Assembly (NCBI RefSeq): GCF_011745365.1
Contig: NW_024468914.1
Location: 2,378,001-2,442,000 of the forward strand
Origin: Cryphonectria parasitica EP155
Taxonomy: Eukaryota; Ascomycota; Sordariomycetes; Diaporthales; Cryphonectriaceae
Reading direction: 5' to 3'
DNA length: 64,000 nucleotides
In this document: in pieces, positions 46,297-58,965 of the stretch
Layout of the letters: each line of letters opens with the position of its first letter
How positions within the stretch are numbered: the first letter of the stretch is position 1
Program-made: the position numbers and the translations under genes
Notes under the pieces: generated by a model
Told to the model about the DNA's origin: nothing
The model's input: the letters and a program-made list of their open reading frames with translations, nothing else
The model's database searches: none

Positions 46297-48243
46297 CGTC
46301 AAGTTTTTATTTTACTTTGGAATAAGAAGTTCAGTTTCTACGAGTCCTCTGTTGAGATGAACTGATAACCTGTGAATGGTTGGCTATAGTGGCATGAGAA
46401 AGGTCATGACGGGTTGTGTGGTACGACTTTTGGGATTATATTTATACAAGCAAGTTCCCGGATAGGAAGCAGTGACGTTCAAACTGGTATGTATCGATGT
46501 AACTCTCTTACCCAAGCACATGCATCGTCTCCACCATCACTGCTCCCCTTTGATCTGCAAGGCACAGGACGAGAGATCCTAGAACGGGTTTTACAGGGTC
46601 AAGCCTCTATGGCGAACCATGCTTTAGAATTGCCATCGGCCTACGGACAACGAATATGCGAATTTGACAGACAACATAGAATAGTCAAGCCAGCCTGATT
46701 ACGAAAGCATTGAATTCCATCTTTACATCTCTCCGCCAGCTGCAGATAGTCATACCAACCAAGGTACGCAAGGATCTGGCATTGGGTGATGAGTTTCCGC
46801 CAGACACGCCAAAAATCTTCAAGTACTTACTCAGTAGGCATCGTATAATTCGTGCCGCCTGCGATATACGTTAGACTTGGCATCCTCATTCGGTTCTCGG
46901 ATAAACTCCAGCACGCTGCTTATTCAGATTTTACCCCGGACGGAAGACATGTGTTATTCGCGAAGACGCGAACGGCTTTAACAGGGGTTATGCGAAATCA
47001 AACGACGAATTTTCCCCTCTGCTAGCGCTTGAACTTGCGGTGCCCTGATGAATGATGAGTATTTCCGAGGATGTTGGAACTTGTAGTATATGAGCTTGTT
47101 GGCATTGAGGTGGAAATGCTGTCTTGACAGCTGTCCTATGGAATGGCTAGTCTTGTCTGAAGTAACAATAATGAACAATAATCTGTTGCAGAACTGATCT
47201 TGTAATATCATTTTTGACTCTGAATTACTGAAGGAGACCATCTTAAGCCTACTCACTCGATTTGGGAACAAGCTCTGATGATCATAGTTGGGGTGTCCGT
47301 GGTGATGGACAAGGCATATGACTGGAATCTTTGCTACCAAAAATTTCAGACAGCGGACAAAATGACCTGACTGAGAATGAAGTAAATCAGAGGTTGGAGA
47401 ATTTTGGGGTTCCGGGAACACACTGATGGATACTTAGTCAAGATATACCATCATTTTCCCCTTTTGGAATGCTCTGTTCACATGTATCAAATGCCAATCA
47501 TCATATCCTACAGTAGTAGCATCAAACCTTGTTCTGTTCAGTCCTCAAACCTAATTGTCCATGTTTGGTATGGCTATTTGTTGGTACCCGAAAACAACAT
47601 GGTAAAAGACGAAGCATAGGAAGTTAAGAATTCCAAGTCAATCATTCTCCACAACAACAACATGCAAAAATGACCATCGATCGATCCCTTGTTTCGTATC
47701 TTGAGGGTATGCTGAACTAAGTAAATAACAACAATGAGTATGCCACCCTGCCTCGCCCTATCCTAGTACCCTTACCAGTTCCTACCCCCCTAATAACCTG
47801 ATTCCTTTATGCATGCAGACTCGCCTCCAAACAAGAAACAAGAAGTAACATGGCAAACTCCTGGGTATGATGATGCTATGTGCAGACCACAACAACATGC
47901 TCAACAAGGCAGAACAAAGGGTGCCCGACATCATGCCTCTCCAGACCCCCTCTCTTTCCTTTTCTCCTCGCCCAATGCATACAGAATGATTGCCTCTCTC
48001 TCTTTCCTTCTAAACACTCTGAAACCTCACTTGTCTCAAACTCTTGCTTAACCTCTGCAGCCCACCACCTCCGTGAGAACCAGTCGGTATGGGTATTAAG
48101 AATCCCCCAACTCCATCTCTCCTCCACCGCACCATCGTCCTTGTCAAGATACCCTCCGTTCTCTCCTTGCCATCGTCATCGTCATCTTCGTTGTCGTCGT
48201 CGTTGTCCACCCCGCGGGACGGACCCCTTCCCAAGGGCGATCC
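46297..48243. other. Intergenic, tandem genes on both sides
   Basis: Promoter of the amidohydrolase on the left and the 3' flank of the phosphatase on the right. The middle (about 46,900-47,800) is AT-richer. Short frames lack family features. The pyrimidine-rich plus strand near 47,930-48,230 lies beyond the phosphatase stop. Confidence 0.45.
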
Positions 48244-50056
48244 CTACGGCTCCACAAAAGGGTCGAACTCGAACCTCTTCGCCGCAGGCTCGCCGTCAAG
48301 GTCTGGCAGCCGCGGCGGGTGACTGCTCACGGCAGACCTAGTGGTGGCGGTAGTAGCAGTCGTGGCGCTGCCGGCGGCGGCGGCGGCGTTGTTACTGTGA
48401 TGGGGAGCAGCAGGAGATCCATGGCGCTCCTCCCACAGCTTGCGGACAACTTGATAGATAAAGTGGAACTGAGCCTCGGCCTGAACCATGTTGCGGCGCT
48501 GCTCGCGGAGCTGGTTGACGGTGCGGAAGATGAGATCGTCGCTGGCGTGTCGGGCAATTTCTCGGGCCTGCAGCTCTTCATCGTCTAGTGACGAGTCCTC
48601 GACATCCATCCTCTGTGCTGTGTCGACATCCTCTTCTCCAGTAGTAGCAGCAGTAGTAGCGGTGGTGGATGCTGGGTCCTCCAGGTGGCCATTCTGGCCC
48701 TCCATGCTGTCTGCATCGTCCTCGCCTCCCTCAGTGGCACTGTGGCCGAATTCGGCGGCGGGACTCTTGTCCCTGGCGTCCCAGTCATCCAGCACACCGG
48801 CGTCCATCTCCCGCATGATGTGCTCCAGCGCAATGAACGTGCCGCTCCGGCCCACACCGGCGCTGCAGTGCACAATGCGCGGGTTTGATGGGCCGGCGTT
48901 CCGTTCGCGCGACAGGCGCATCAGCGTGAAGAAGCTGTCGAGATCCCCAAGGGCTGGAACGCCAAAGTCGGGCCACTTCTTGTACAAAAAGTGCCAGACG
49001 GTGCGCTCCTCGTAGTCGTCGGTGACGATGGCGGTGGCGGCAGCAGCAGCAGCAGCGGGGGGAGTGACGTCCTTGTTGGGCTGCGGCTGGGGTGTCTCGA
49101 CGCCGTCCTGGGGCGTGTCTCCCACAGACTGGCCCAGCTCGACGGTCACGCTGTCTGCATCGTCCTCGCCGTCATCGTCGTAATCGATATCGTCCTCGTC
49201 CTCGTCCTCGTTTTGGGCGGAGGCTCCCTCATCGTCGAGCGAGGTCTTGGACGGCGAGAGCATCTTGATGTCGCCATTCTCATCGACGGGGTTGGGCTCT
49301 GCGACTGGTGGCGTTGCCGCCTCGACTGGAGCAGAGCCATTGACGGCGGCTGCTGCTGCTGCTGCTGCTTCTTTCTTGCTCGATCGCTTATACACTCGAA
49401 TCACCAGCTTCCGCAGCTCGATGGCGTCACCGGCCTCCGTCTCCTCGATGGCCTCACACCGCACGCTGGCCCGGAACCCATCGCCAAACTCGTCCTTCCG
49501 GCCGACCTCGAGCGGAGGATCGTCGGGCCGGCGCGGAAAGTAAGGGTAGCACTTCTCGAGGTTGCCCTCGTGCGTCTCGGTCAGCATGACGATGACGCCA
49601 GGGCTCTCGAGCTGCTCGACCGCCATGCGCCAGACGTGATCTGTCGTCTTGTGCTTGGGCCCCTGCATGGCGATGTACCGGTCCGACGCCTCGGCGCTAC
49701 CCACAACAGCGCTGGGTTCCTCCGGTGTGTTGGCTTCGCCCCCAGTGGCGCCGCCATGGCGTGGTGTAAGGTTCCTCGCTGCGACGTAGCTCAGAGAGAT
49801 GGGCGAGGCATTGATGTAGTCCTGCTTCCCGGCGGGCACGCGCAGCCTGACACGATTGTTCTGCCACGGCTGTATGTTCATGTATCTGTCCAGCTTGCGC
49901 AGATGGTCGCCCGTGACGCGCGCCCAGCGAAAGTCCGGAGACGGGTTGGCCATGCTCTGAACCATGCGGTGACGCTCCAGCCAGACAATCTCTTGGAACC
50001 TTATATCGATCTCGTGGGGAGACAGGGACAGGAACGAGGGCATCTTTGGCCGCCCG

Positions 50057-50089
<33 letters not shown>

Positions 50090-50487
50090 GAGTCGTCGTC
50101 GCCGTCGCCGCCATCACCGTGGTCATGATCGTTGGTCCGCGATACGGCGCTCAGGGGGTGGGGCGAGGCCATGAAGCGGTCGATGGGACTGTTGCGGACG
50201 CTGAGGGCAGAGACGGGCGAGCTGGCACCGTCCGAGGCGGCGGCGGGGGAGCGGGCGCGCTTGTGGGAGCGGCTGAGGTCGCGCAGGGTGCGGAACGGGG
50301 AGGTCTTCTTGTTGGGCACGGAGGGAATCTGGAGGGGCTGCGGAGTGCCTGGCTCGGGGGTTGTCTTGCCAGAGCTACGACCGCTTGCTGCTGGCGTGGT
50401 GATAGCCGTCGTGTCTGTGATGATGGTCGGACGAGAGGGCGATTCTTTTCGAGACTTCCTGTGAAAGCCTGACCGTAGACGGTCCAT
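48244..50487 (-). CDS. Protein tyrosine phosphatase with large acidic inserts, 747 aa
   Basis: One exon. The frame stays open further upstream but without any ATG, so 50487 (MDRLRSGFHRKSRK) is the start. The classical tyrosine phosphatase core is complete: IRFQEIVWLE, KQDYINASPISLS, DRYIAMQGPKHKTTDHVWRM, the WPD loop (KKWPDFGVP, Asp about 507), the P-loop HCSAGVGRSGTF (Cys about 541) and a late Q-loop (LREQRRNMVQAEAQFHFIYQ). Two long acidic, low-complexity inserts split the domain: about 120 residues before the WPD segment and about 95 between the P-loop and the Q-loop. The N-terminal 140 residues are basic and Ser/Pro-rich with a Q10 run. Yeast relatives (Ptp1, Ptp2/3, Pyp1) dephosphorylate MAP kinases or other tyrosine-phosphorylated proteins. 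Which kinase is the target is not visible. Confidence 0.9.
50058..50088. repeat. CTG/CAG repeat encoding polyglutamine
   Basis: About ten uninterrupted CTG units on the plus strand, read as CAG on the coding strand of the phosphatase, giving the Q10 run at residues about 134-143. Confidence 0.9.
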
Positions 50488-52979
50488 CGTGAGATCGTGA
50501 GGTGTGGGCGTCCCTGCTGCTGCTGAAGGAGGAGGAGGAGGAGGAGGAGGAGGAGGAGGAGGAGGAGGAGGAGGAGGGCAGGAGGTGGAACGGTGGTGGT
50601 CGAGGAGACTGGGCGTAATGAGGGAGGCTGCGTGTCGACCAGTGGCAGTCTCGGGCGTAAGAGGAGGAGGACGCTGCAGCCGCTCCTCTCTTGGAGGGAG
50701 CCAAGCCCTTCTTTCGCAAAGATGTATGAGGTAGAGCCTGTATGCAGATCGCACTCTCTCGACTTTCGCGCGGCGGAACCTGCGTGGGCGATCTGCTCTG
50801 TGGGTCAACCGCGGGGCCCAACCAACGCCCAAAAAGCCCCCAAAAATGAGGACGACAAACACAACGGCGCTCCACTGTCTGACTGTCTGTCGTCCTGAGG
50901 GTTGGGTCTCGGTGGCGTATAGCTCTTTGTTGGATTAATAAAGAACTAAATCAGATATGTCCTCGAAAAAGGCAGCCAGGCCCCCCTCGCCGACAGAAAG
51001 ACACCCTTTTCGCCCTCTCGTGATAAAATGGATGTCGCGTGAGCTGCAAGATGGTGTCATCCGCAGAAAATAAGCATCTGCAGCTCAAAAGACGAGACAG
51101 TACAAGGGGCAAAAGACGACAAGGCTGGTTGGCAGGCCTAATAAAAGTTAGCTGCGCATGCACAAGCAATGCAACGCAGCCAGCCGAAGTAGCAGCAGTT
51201 CGTTCGTGCGACGGCGTAGAGCGAGAAAGAGGGTTGCTGTCCTCTGTTTGGCTGGATTTGATCCCCCAGCAAGGAAAAAACACAGCGACAAGCGCGGTGA
51301 TTAAGGCTGGAATGTAACCTTAAAAAGATGCGAGGAGGAGGAGGAGGAGATGGTGGACGAGTGAGTGACCACTCAAGCGGGGAGGTTGTCTGTCCCAAGG
51401 GATGATTGGATGGGTGGGAAAGAAGAAAATTGAGAGGTCGACAGGTGATGAGGACGTGTGACTCGGCGTCGTTTATCGCGGTTGATCATTGTCGTTGTCG
51501 TCGTCGTCGTTGTATCCTTCGTGTCGTCATTGATGATGAACCCTTTCCTCTCTGAGACGCATGCGTTGTCTCGAAGAAAAAGTCAACAATATCTTCCTTC
51601 TCCGTTCTCTCTTTTTTGTTCTCTCTGCCGTACACTCTTACACATACAGTCGCAAAAGAGGGAAGAGAAAAGGAATGAAGAGGAAAATTCAGCTTGCTTC
51701 CGTGAGGTCACAGGTTTGATCCGTCATCAGCTGTTTGTCTGGTTGTGGATCTGGGTCCATGAAGGAGGGGGGACATGATTTTATTTTTTTCTTCTTCTTC
51801 TTCTTCCTTCCTCTATTGAACCCGATGACATGGGCCCGGCCAAGGTGCATGCATGTGTGTGCATCGCATCTTGGCCATGTGGGACAAAATCAACAAGGTC
51901 TGGGATCTGACATTTTTGACATGCAGGACAAATGAACTGCCACGCAGCAGGCAGTACTACTAGAGTACCGTATGGTAGTGTTCTGGAACCCTCTGTTTCT
52001 AAGTTTAGGGGGTGTGGAAGCTAAGTTACAGGGGGTTGGGAAGGAGGATCTCGCACCTCGGCTCCCTCCCCCCCCCCCCCGTCTACTCTTCCTCCAACCC
52101 ATGCCGTGGAGCTCCGCCCGCAGATGACAGGGCATGACGGATTACAACTGTGGTCACATACACTATTGACGATTATTCTCCGATCTCATATCAGGGCCTG
52201 TTTCCGTTGCAAGATGAATTCTGGAGAAGAGGTAGGGAATAAATCAAGAAAAAGGAGAAGACGAAGGAGGAGATGGAGAAGAAGACGCAAGTCGAAGAGG
52301 AGACGATGAACAAGGGGAGACCAAGAGGAAAGAGAACAAGTGCAGCAAGAGAAACAGTCCAACTAAGAACAGCCTGCATCATCATTTGACCATCGTCCAC
52401 CACTAAACTGAACCATAGACCCAACAGGTCGGAACGGCACACCTACTATAGTACACACCATCAGATCATTCCACCATCTAACCCCAACCTCTACGAATCG
52501 TAGATTTAGACACTTCCTTGCATGAACTGCGTCATAGCATCGGACCCCCCTGGCGGCTGAAACGAGACGGAGTATTGCGCGACACGCTTGAGAAGTAGAT
52601 CCATCCTCTCGGGTCAGATAGCGTTGCACAGATTGGTCAACATCCATGTCATCTGTCTTTGACGTATATGTATGAGGGGAGAATATACACCCAGACTGCC
52701 TGCCAGTACAGTACTAATATACACATGAATCATTGAGAGGTGAATCTTGTCGTCCCCGTTTGATCTCGCCTCACATTATGCAGTGTCCACTGGTAGTCGA
52801 CCATCGCAAGCACAACCAAATGGTCATCTGTACCGATGAACCACACTCATGAAGGGCCGCCCTGGCTTGTAACCTTGCCCTACTCAAACAAACATCGTGA
52901 TGTTGTTGTAACAGTAGTAGTAGCAGCAGCAGTAGGAGCTCATGCCTGGTCCTAACAACTGATGGTTCTCCCTTTTCCT
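50488..52979. other. Intergenic: leader of the phosphatase and 3' side of Fmp25-like gene
   Basis: Begins with a (GGA)n tract of about 17 units at 50527-50577 in the phosphatase leader. The rest has short GA- and CT-rich frames, a C-run near 52068-52080 and a TAG/CAG tract near 52915-52935 just beyond the Fmp25-like stop. No supported gene. Confidence 0.5.
50527..50577. repeat. (GGA)n repeat in the phosphatase 5' leader
   Basis: About 17 GGA units on the plus strand (CCT on the sense strand), 40 bp upstream of the phosphatase ATG. In the upstream frame it would read as a proline run, but no ATG opens that frame. Confidence 0.9.
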
Positions 52980-54905
52980 TCAGGTCCCTGAATAGACAGC
53001 CGTCACATAACGCCCACACTCCACCCTCTGCTCGACACTCACCTTTCTTCCCTTGCCTCCCTCCCCAAGCCGCACCGTCTGCCGCGGCGTGATCTGGAAC
53101 CGGTGCTCCTCGCCCTTCCTGCCCGCCCTGGCGTCCCCTGCGCCCCCGTCCAGCGGGCTAATGTAGATGGGCGCATTCGAGTTGGTCCTCTTGCCGTTTC
53201 CAAGCTGGTAGAACTCGTTGCCACCCCACCACACGATATCCGCGCCCCAATTCGTGTCGTTGGCGCCCGTCCGCCCCGATGCGTCCACGTACGTCATGTT
53301 GTCCATCACCGCCGCCGTGTGCGTCGCCCCGACCGACACCCGCGCCAGTCGGATCGGCACCACCGAGTTGGCCTTCTCGTCCCACTCAAACAGGCCTGAC
53401 AGTGCCTTGATCTTGGTCGGTCCGCTCGAGACGTGCGTCCACCGGCCAGTGCCGAGACCCCCATAGATCCCCTCGCCCGCCGCCCACGTGTCGGCCACCA
53501 CCTTGCCAAGCGCGCGTGCCGGTGCCGTGGTGATCTCAGTTGATGGTGCTGGTGCTGGTGCTGGTGCTGGTGCTCCTGTTGTATCGCTCGACTGCGAGAG
53601 CAGCCGCGCCGCGTCCACGGTGAAGAAGGAGTTGGACCCGCCGGCCGCGATCGAGGTCACCCTGGGCGCCAGCTCTGTACCCCGGTAGAGTTTGTTGAAG
53701 GGGAGCAATGAGGGCACGTCGATTGTGGCCTCGTCCGAGTCGGCCGGGAAGCCGAGCTGGCCCACCGAGTTGTCGCCGAACACAAAGACCCGCCCCTCGT
53801 CGTCCAGCACCAGCGAGTGGTAGTCGCCTGTGGCGATCTTCTTGGCCCTGAAGCCCTTGAGCGTGCTGATCTCGTGAGCCTGGTCGACAGGCCCCTTAGG
53901 TCTCGTAAGCCATGTCAGACCTGCGACGCCCAGCTGGCCCTTGGACGGGAAGTTCTCAGTGCTCGACGCCGCAGAGAACACGCGGCCGGATGATGTCAAA
54001 AGGAGCGTATGGTCCTGCCCGCTCTGTATATCCACAATCTTCTCTCCCCAGCCCAGGTCGGCGGGTTTGATCTGGCGATAGTTGATGGGTGCGCCAGGGC
54101 TCGACCAGAACGACAACCAGGATGACGATGATGATGACCCCTCCTCGTTAGGCTTGGTGCTGCCGCCCAGCTGGTCCGACCTCGCCACCGGCAGCGAGTA
54201 GACCGACCCGCCCTTAGAGAGCGCCAGGATGCGGTCCCTCGAGATGGCCAGCTTCACAATATCCATACCCTTCAGTGTATAGCTCGGCCTGGGGTCCTCA
54301 GCCCAGTATCCTGTGCCCCACTGTACCAGATCGCCCTGCTCCGTGACGGCAACGCCAAACGCCTGGTCCAACTTCAGATCCCGCAGCAGCATCCCGTCGA
54401 ACCATGTGATGCGCCGCGGCGTCTTGACCACGGCCTCCTTGGACTCGGGCGCGACTGCCCGGCCAGCGTTGGAGCCCCAAGCGTAGACCCCCGGGTTCTC
54501 CCAGCTGTTCTTGACCTGGACGTGCTGAGACGAGAGGAGGGCGCGGTTGTCCTCCTTGTCCTTGGGCGCCTTGCGCTTCTTCTCAAACTCGATCTCAGCC
54601 TGTGGGATGGCGGGTTCGGTATTGCTGGAGCCCAGGAGCGTGGGGTAGAGGTAGAGAGCGCCTGCGACTATGGCACCACCCACTGCGAGGCCGCCGAGGA
54701 TGGGAACGACCTTAGAGCCGCCGCGGCGCTGTGGTGGGGGCGGATGGCCTGGGTAAGAGCTTGCATAGCGACGGCGACAGATTCTCGACGCCGACAATGA
54801 CAACGACGAAGAGTCGGAGCGCAGGGGGCTGCCTCTTGTGAGGGTGCGCCTGGCTGAGAGGCACGTCGGCTGTCGCAGAGCAAGTCTTGGCACGAGAGTC
54901 GACAT
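52980..54905 (-). CDS. FMP25: Mitochondrial RCC1-repeat protein, Fmp25-like, 641 aa
   Basis: Single exon of 641 codons, ATG at 54905. The N terminus is an Arg/Ser-rich presequence (RLALRQPTCLSARRTLTR...RRRYASSYPG), followed by a membrane segment at about residues 65-90 (VVPILGGLAVGGAIVAGALY). The rest is an RCC1-type propeller with repeat fragments such as GVYAWGSNAGRAVAPE, GDLVQWGTGYW, IVDIQSGQDHTLLLTSSGRVF, KIATGDYHSLVLDDEGRVFVFG and DIVWWGGNEFYQLGNGKRTN. Presequence, membrane anchor and RCC1 propeller together match yeast Fmp25, an inner-membrane protein needed for assembly of respiratory complex III. A (PA)n run near residue 447 and a Ser run near 260 are loops. It is divergent from COG3. 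Other mitochondrial RCC1 proteins exist, but this layout is characteristic. Confidence 0.88.
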   Translation of the reverse strand: MSTLVPRLALRQPTCLSARRTLTRGSPLRSDSSSLSLSASRICRRRYASSYPGHPPPPQRRGGSKVVPILGGLAVGGAIVAGALYLYPTLLGSSNTEPAIPQAEIEFEKKRKAPKDKEDNRALLSSQHVQVKNSWENPGVYAWGSNAGRAVAPESKEAVVKTPRRITWFDGMLLRDLKLDQAFGVAVTEQGDLVQWGTGYWAEDPRPSYTLKGMDIVKLAISRDRILALSKGGSVYSLPVARSDQLGGSTKPNEEGSSSSSSWLSFWSSPGAPINYRQIKPADLGWGEKIVDIQSGQDHTLLLTSSGRVFSAASSTENFPSKGQLGVAGLTWLTRPKGPVDQAHEISTLKGFRAKKIATGDYHSLVLDDEGRVFVFGDNSVGQLGFPADSDEATIDVPSLLPFNKLYRGTELAPRVTSIAAGGSNSFFTVDAARLLSQSSDTTGAPAPAPAPAPSTEITTAPARALGKVVADTWAAGEGIYGGLGTGRWTHVSSGPTKIKALSGLFEWDEKANSVVPIRLARVSVGATHTAAVMDNMTYVDASGRTGANDTNWGADIVWWGGNEFYQLGNGKRTNSNAPIYISPLDGGAGDARAGRKGEEHRFQITPRQTVRLGEGGKGRKVSVEQRVECGRYVTAVYSGT

Positions 54906-55718
54906 GTCTGTTGTTGAAGAGACGAAGACTCTCCCAAAGCTGGTAACTCAATTTCTTCAGAGCAGATGGAACCAATATAGGTGAACACTCAATCAAGGAG
55001 ACATTGCCGCTCCATGAAGGATGCTGTGAATTGGGCAAATCGGGTGGTCCAGCAACCGTTTGGAGAAGGCTCAGAAGGGTCTGTTGAGGTAAGTGGTGAG
55101 GTCATTCGTGGGCGGCGCGATGGCCTTTACTAAAGCAAAGGCTCTGAGTGGAAGAATTGGTAAAGTTTTGGAGCTTAGCTTCGATCCTTGTCCTCGTCTT
55201 GAAGCTGGTACGTACAGCTGTGGTACATGACAGCTCCTTGATATTCCGTCTTTGTATAACGTATTTATAGTTTACATATTTACTAGTTCGGTTCAACCTC
55301 AAAATGATATGGAGGTGGGGGATTGCCGCACCCAAGTATAATTCTGTTGCATGCTCTACTTGTTTGTTTTACTGCATTCTCAGCCCAGCCAGAGACGATT
55401 CATCAAGAATGGAAGGCGTCCTCTAAGTCACTGTATGTAGGAGTTTGCATGGGTACTGTACTGCAGTAGAACCCCACAGCGGGAAGATCCACTATAGCTT
55501 TAGGCCTGCCAGCCCAACCCCAGTCAGTCCAGGCCTGTGCCCACTGCCGTATCTCGGCTGCAGTGCAATCTGGCACCAAAAAGCCCGCCATACAGGGCTG
55601 ACAGCTCTTGGAGGTTCACCACAACCCATACACAACCCACCACCACCACCCCTCCTTCATCTACACACCCACCACACCCAGATTACCAGATCAAGGGAGG
55701 GATACGAATCCTCCCAAG
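54906..55718. other. Divergent promoter region, Fmp25-like / COG3
   Basis: Both genes start outwards from this 813-bp stretch. No gene seen. Repeated GTACTGTA-type short palindromes occur near 55450. Confidence 0.5.
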
Positions 55719-58203
55719 ATGTACGAGGACTCTTGGTATAACTACATACCAGAGCTCCAGCAGCAGCCGCCCCAGCCCCAGCACAGGAAGGCGCCGTCAC
55801 AGACCTACGGGCACCGGCGGCGTGAGTCCCTGCTCCAGCAGCCAATTGTTCGTGGCACACCACTCCAATTCCGAGGTCTCTTTCTCTCTCAGAAGGCAGC
55901 AGTCCTAAACTGACAATGAACAGGGCTCCAATGGGGCAAACGAGGCCGTCGAGGACCTAGAGGAGCTGATAGAGGAGGATGACGATGATTCACCCCCCGA
56001 ACCAGGCCTCTCGAGGCGAGCACGCTCGGTTTCCGACTTCCACGACATCGTACGCGCTGAACAGCTTGCACATGAGACCGCCAAGAAGAAATTTAACAAG
56101 AAGAAAAGCCGGGCGCAGAGGCGGGACAGCAGCTTGGATGCACTAGCACTGCCTGGAACAGAAGCCCTTCTCGACGGGGACGATGTGCTGTACGACACCT
56201 TGGAGGATGAGTTGTTGCTGGACGCAGGGCAGCAGGAATACACCTTGTATGGCGAGCAGCTGGCCATGACGGAGCGGCACCTGGAGACGCTGATCGGCGA
56301 CACTAACAGTGCGCTGAAGCTGCTCGCCTCCCTCTCCGAGTCGTTCCGCGGCGTCGAGGAGCAGACCAGCACGTTCCAGTCGCAGTGCGAGGGTCTGCTG
56401 TCTGAACAGAGACGGCTGGAGACGCTGGCGGACGAGGTCGGTACTGACCTGCACTACTACGCATACATTGACAACGTCACGCGGCGCCTCAACGCTCCCG
56501 GCGCAGGCAGACAGGTAGAGGATGAGTCGTTCGGCGAGACGCTGCAGAACCTGGATGCCTGTATCGCCTTCATGGGGAAGAACCCTTCATATCGAGACTC
56601 TGAGTCCTATCTGGCGCGCTACCAGGCCCTACTGACCAAGGCCCTGCACTTGCTCGAGGTGGGGCTGCAGAGCCGTCTCGACAGGGTGTCGGCGGACATA
56701 TCAAGGCAGATCGCGGGCACAAAGTCGGAGTCGGCCCGCCATGCATTGGCATACGGCCGGTTCGAGGAGATGATGCTTGATTCGTACTCGCTCATCCCGA
56801 ATGTGCAGAAAGTGGTACACCAGGCCTATGACCAGTCCGGCAATGCCCTGTCCGGGACCAACTCCGATATCTACTCCAACACAGCGAATAACATCTTCCA
56901 GGCGTACATCGCTGCCCGGGACCGCGACCTCAGGCCTATCATCCAGCATGACCTGGATATCTTCAAGAAGGAGGCCAAAGACGCATCCGTGGAAACGGCC
57001 TCCCGGAACTATGTCAAGCAGTGCTTTGAGAGGTCCTTCAACGAGGCCATGCTCTTCGCCAAGATCTTTGCTGTCGAGCCACACTACAGCACAGACCCTA
57101 ACTCGGCCTTCGTGACGCTCAAATCACACCAGAGGGTCATGGTTAACGCTACCAACGTCGTCCCGATCGCCAACAGCCTACAGGGTGCGCTGCAGACGGC
57201 GAAGCTGCAGACGATCTGCAACATCCTGGGGTGGATCACGAATGAGTACCTCATCTCGGATTACGACGACGACGAGTCCGCCTTCACGAGACACTGCCAG
57301 GAGCTGGCGGCGAGGCTGCTGGCGGAGCACCTGTGGGTCTTTACAGACAGCGCGTTCGAGGCCGAGATTGCCAAATCCATCTCGAAAGTCACCGTCCTGC
57401 CAGATGCACTGAAAATTGGGCCCGTCGTTGACGGTGTCGCGTCGTCCAATGCGTATCCACCTGTCAAACGAGCTCTGGAGCTGTTGGTCATGTTTGACCA
57501 GTCCATGCCCAAAGAGCGATGTGTAGGTTGCTCCCTCTCTTCTTTCAAGGAAGACCTGCTCTGTCGAGAGTCCTTAGAGCGCCAGTACTGACCATTCTCA
57601 TCCCACACACAGCAACGCAACAGCCCAGTGGTGTACAAGATCGTCAAAGAGACGATCCAGGTGCTACAGCGGGCAGAGGCCCGGATCAAGACGACCAAAT
57701 CGGGGACCGATCCGGACCTTTTTATGCTCAAGAACCTCCTCATCCTCAAGAACGAGCTGGTGTCGCTCGAGATCGGCGACGTGCGCAATCAGGAGTCCGA
57801 CATGCAGTACTTTGGCCAGATCTGGAACAACCTAACGCCGCAGAACCTCGTGGGGTACGTCAGCAGCTTCATCCCCGGCGCAGCCTCGCTGTGGTCCCGC
57901 AGCGGCGCCAACGCGTCCGCGCAGACGCCGCAGCTAGGTGGTGGGGGGCCCTCGGACCATCAGGACGCGAGCGAGCAGCTGGACGACCTGCTGCGGCAGG
58001 CTATTGGGGGCTTTACGCTGCGGTGGGCAGAGCTGCTGGGTGGCGAAGGCGGCGGGAGGAAGACGGCGGGCAAGAACCTGGTCAAGGTGGAGAGGGAGCT
58101 GGAAGAGATGCTACAGAATGCGTTCAGCAACCAGCCCGAGGTGATTGGCAAGCTGAAGGAAGCCATACAGATGCACCAGCAGGTGCAGGCTCAAAAGCGA
58201 TAG
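55719..58203 (+). CDS. COG3: Conserved oligomeric Golgi complex subunit 3, 772 aa
   Basis: Three exons: 55719-55847, 55924-57522 and 57613-58203, introns of 76 and 90 nt, giving 772 aa. The first donor is GTTCGT with a CTGAC branch and AACAG; it keeps GHRRRESLLQQPI in frame with GSNGANEAVEDLEEL. A stronger-looking GTGAGT at 55822 would not keep frame to that acceptor. Motifs of the Sec34/COG3 family include MYEDSWYNY at the start, LETLADEVGTDLHYYAYIDN, and the block FMGKNPSYRDSESYLARYQ with LLTKALHLLE (about residues 260-290), then long helical rods of the CATCHR fold. COG is the multisubunit tether for retrograde vesicles in the Golgi, needed for glycosylation enzyme recycling. Length is normal. 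The gene is upstream of a mitochondrial carrier gene with 0.8 kb between. Confidence 0.92.
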
Positions 58204-58919
58204 AGAAGAGAGAGAGAGAGAGAGAGAGAGCAGAAGTCATCTCATAGAGAAAAGACGATACATGTATGCAGATGAGACGAACGCCGTAGCCCGTCATCAA
58301 GATGTACTTGCATATATATACAACTCTCACACTACTTCCCTCACGTTTGGTTCTGGTAACCATGCCTTTCTTTTTGGAAATGAACGACAGGAATAAAGAA
58401 GATGATATTTGTGGTAGTACTGTAAAGTATTATTCATACAGATTATAAGCACATCCAGGCCTCCTTAAAAGTCGCCGAGGAATTACATATTCTCTAGCAA
58501 CGGTTGTACCTACCTAGTATGTTCTACTGTATGCTATAGTACGTACATGCAGTAGCGCAATAGTTAATAAGTTACCGTGCCTGTGAGTGGCCAGCACGCA
58601 ATCTCTCCCAGAGAACACGACAAGGGTCTACTATAGTACTCTCTCTGTGCTACTGTGGGCCCTATCTTATCGGGACCGGCTTCGGCCTCTTTTTCTGTTG
58701 CCAAACCTTCATTATTCATTCACAATCGTTTTTACCAAGCCAGTCTTGTTTTCCTTTCTCCTTCCTTTTCTGATTCATCACCCAATCTCCCCTCAGTCTC
58801 AACTTTTCTCACCTCCTCGTACCTCTGTAAGGGAACGACAGACTTGAAGAACAGAGGAAGGGTGTTCCCAGCTCGTTCCCTCGTCGGAGAATTGAAAGGA
58901 AGGAAGGGGGCGTGGGCAC

Positions 58920-58965
<46 letters not shown>

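Noticed and set aside
50488..50862. N-terminal extension of the tyrosine phosphatase through a proline run
   Set aside because: The frame is open but has no ATG; it reads through a (GGA)n leader repeat.
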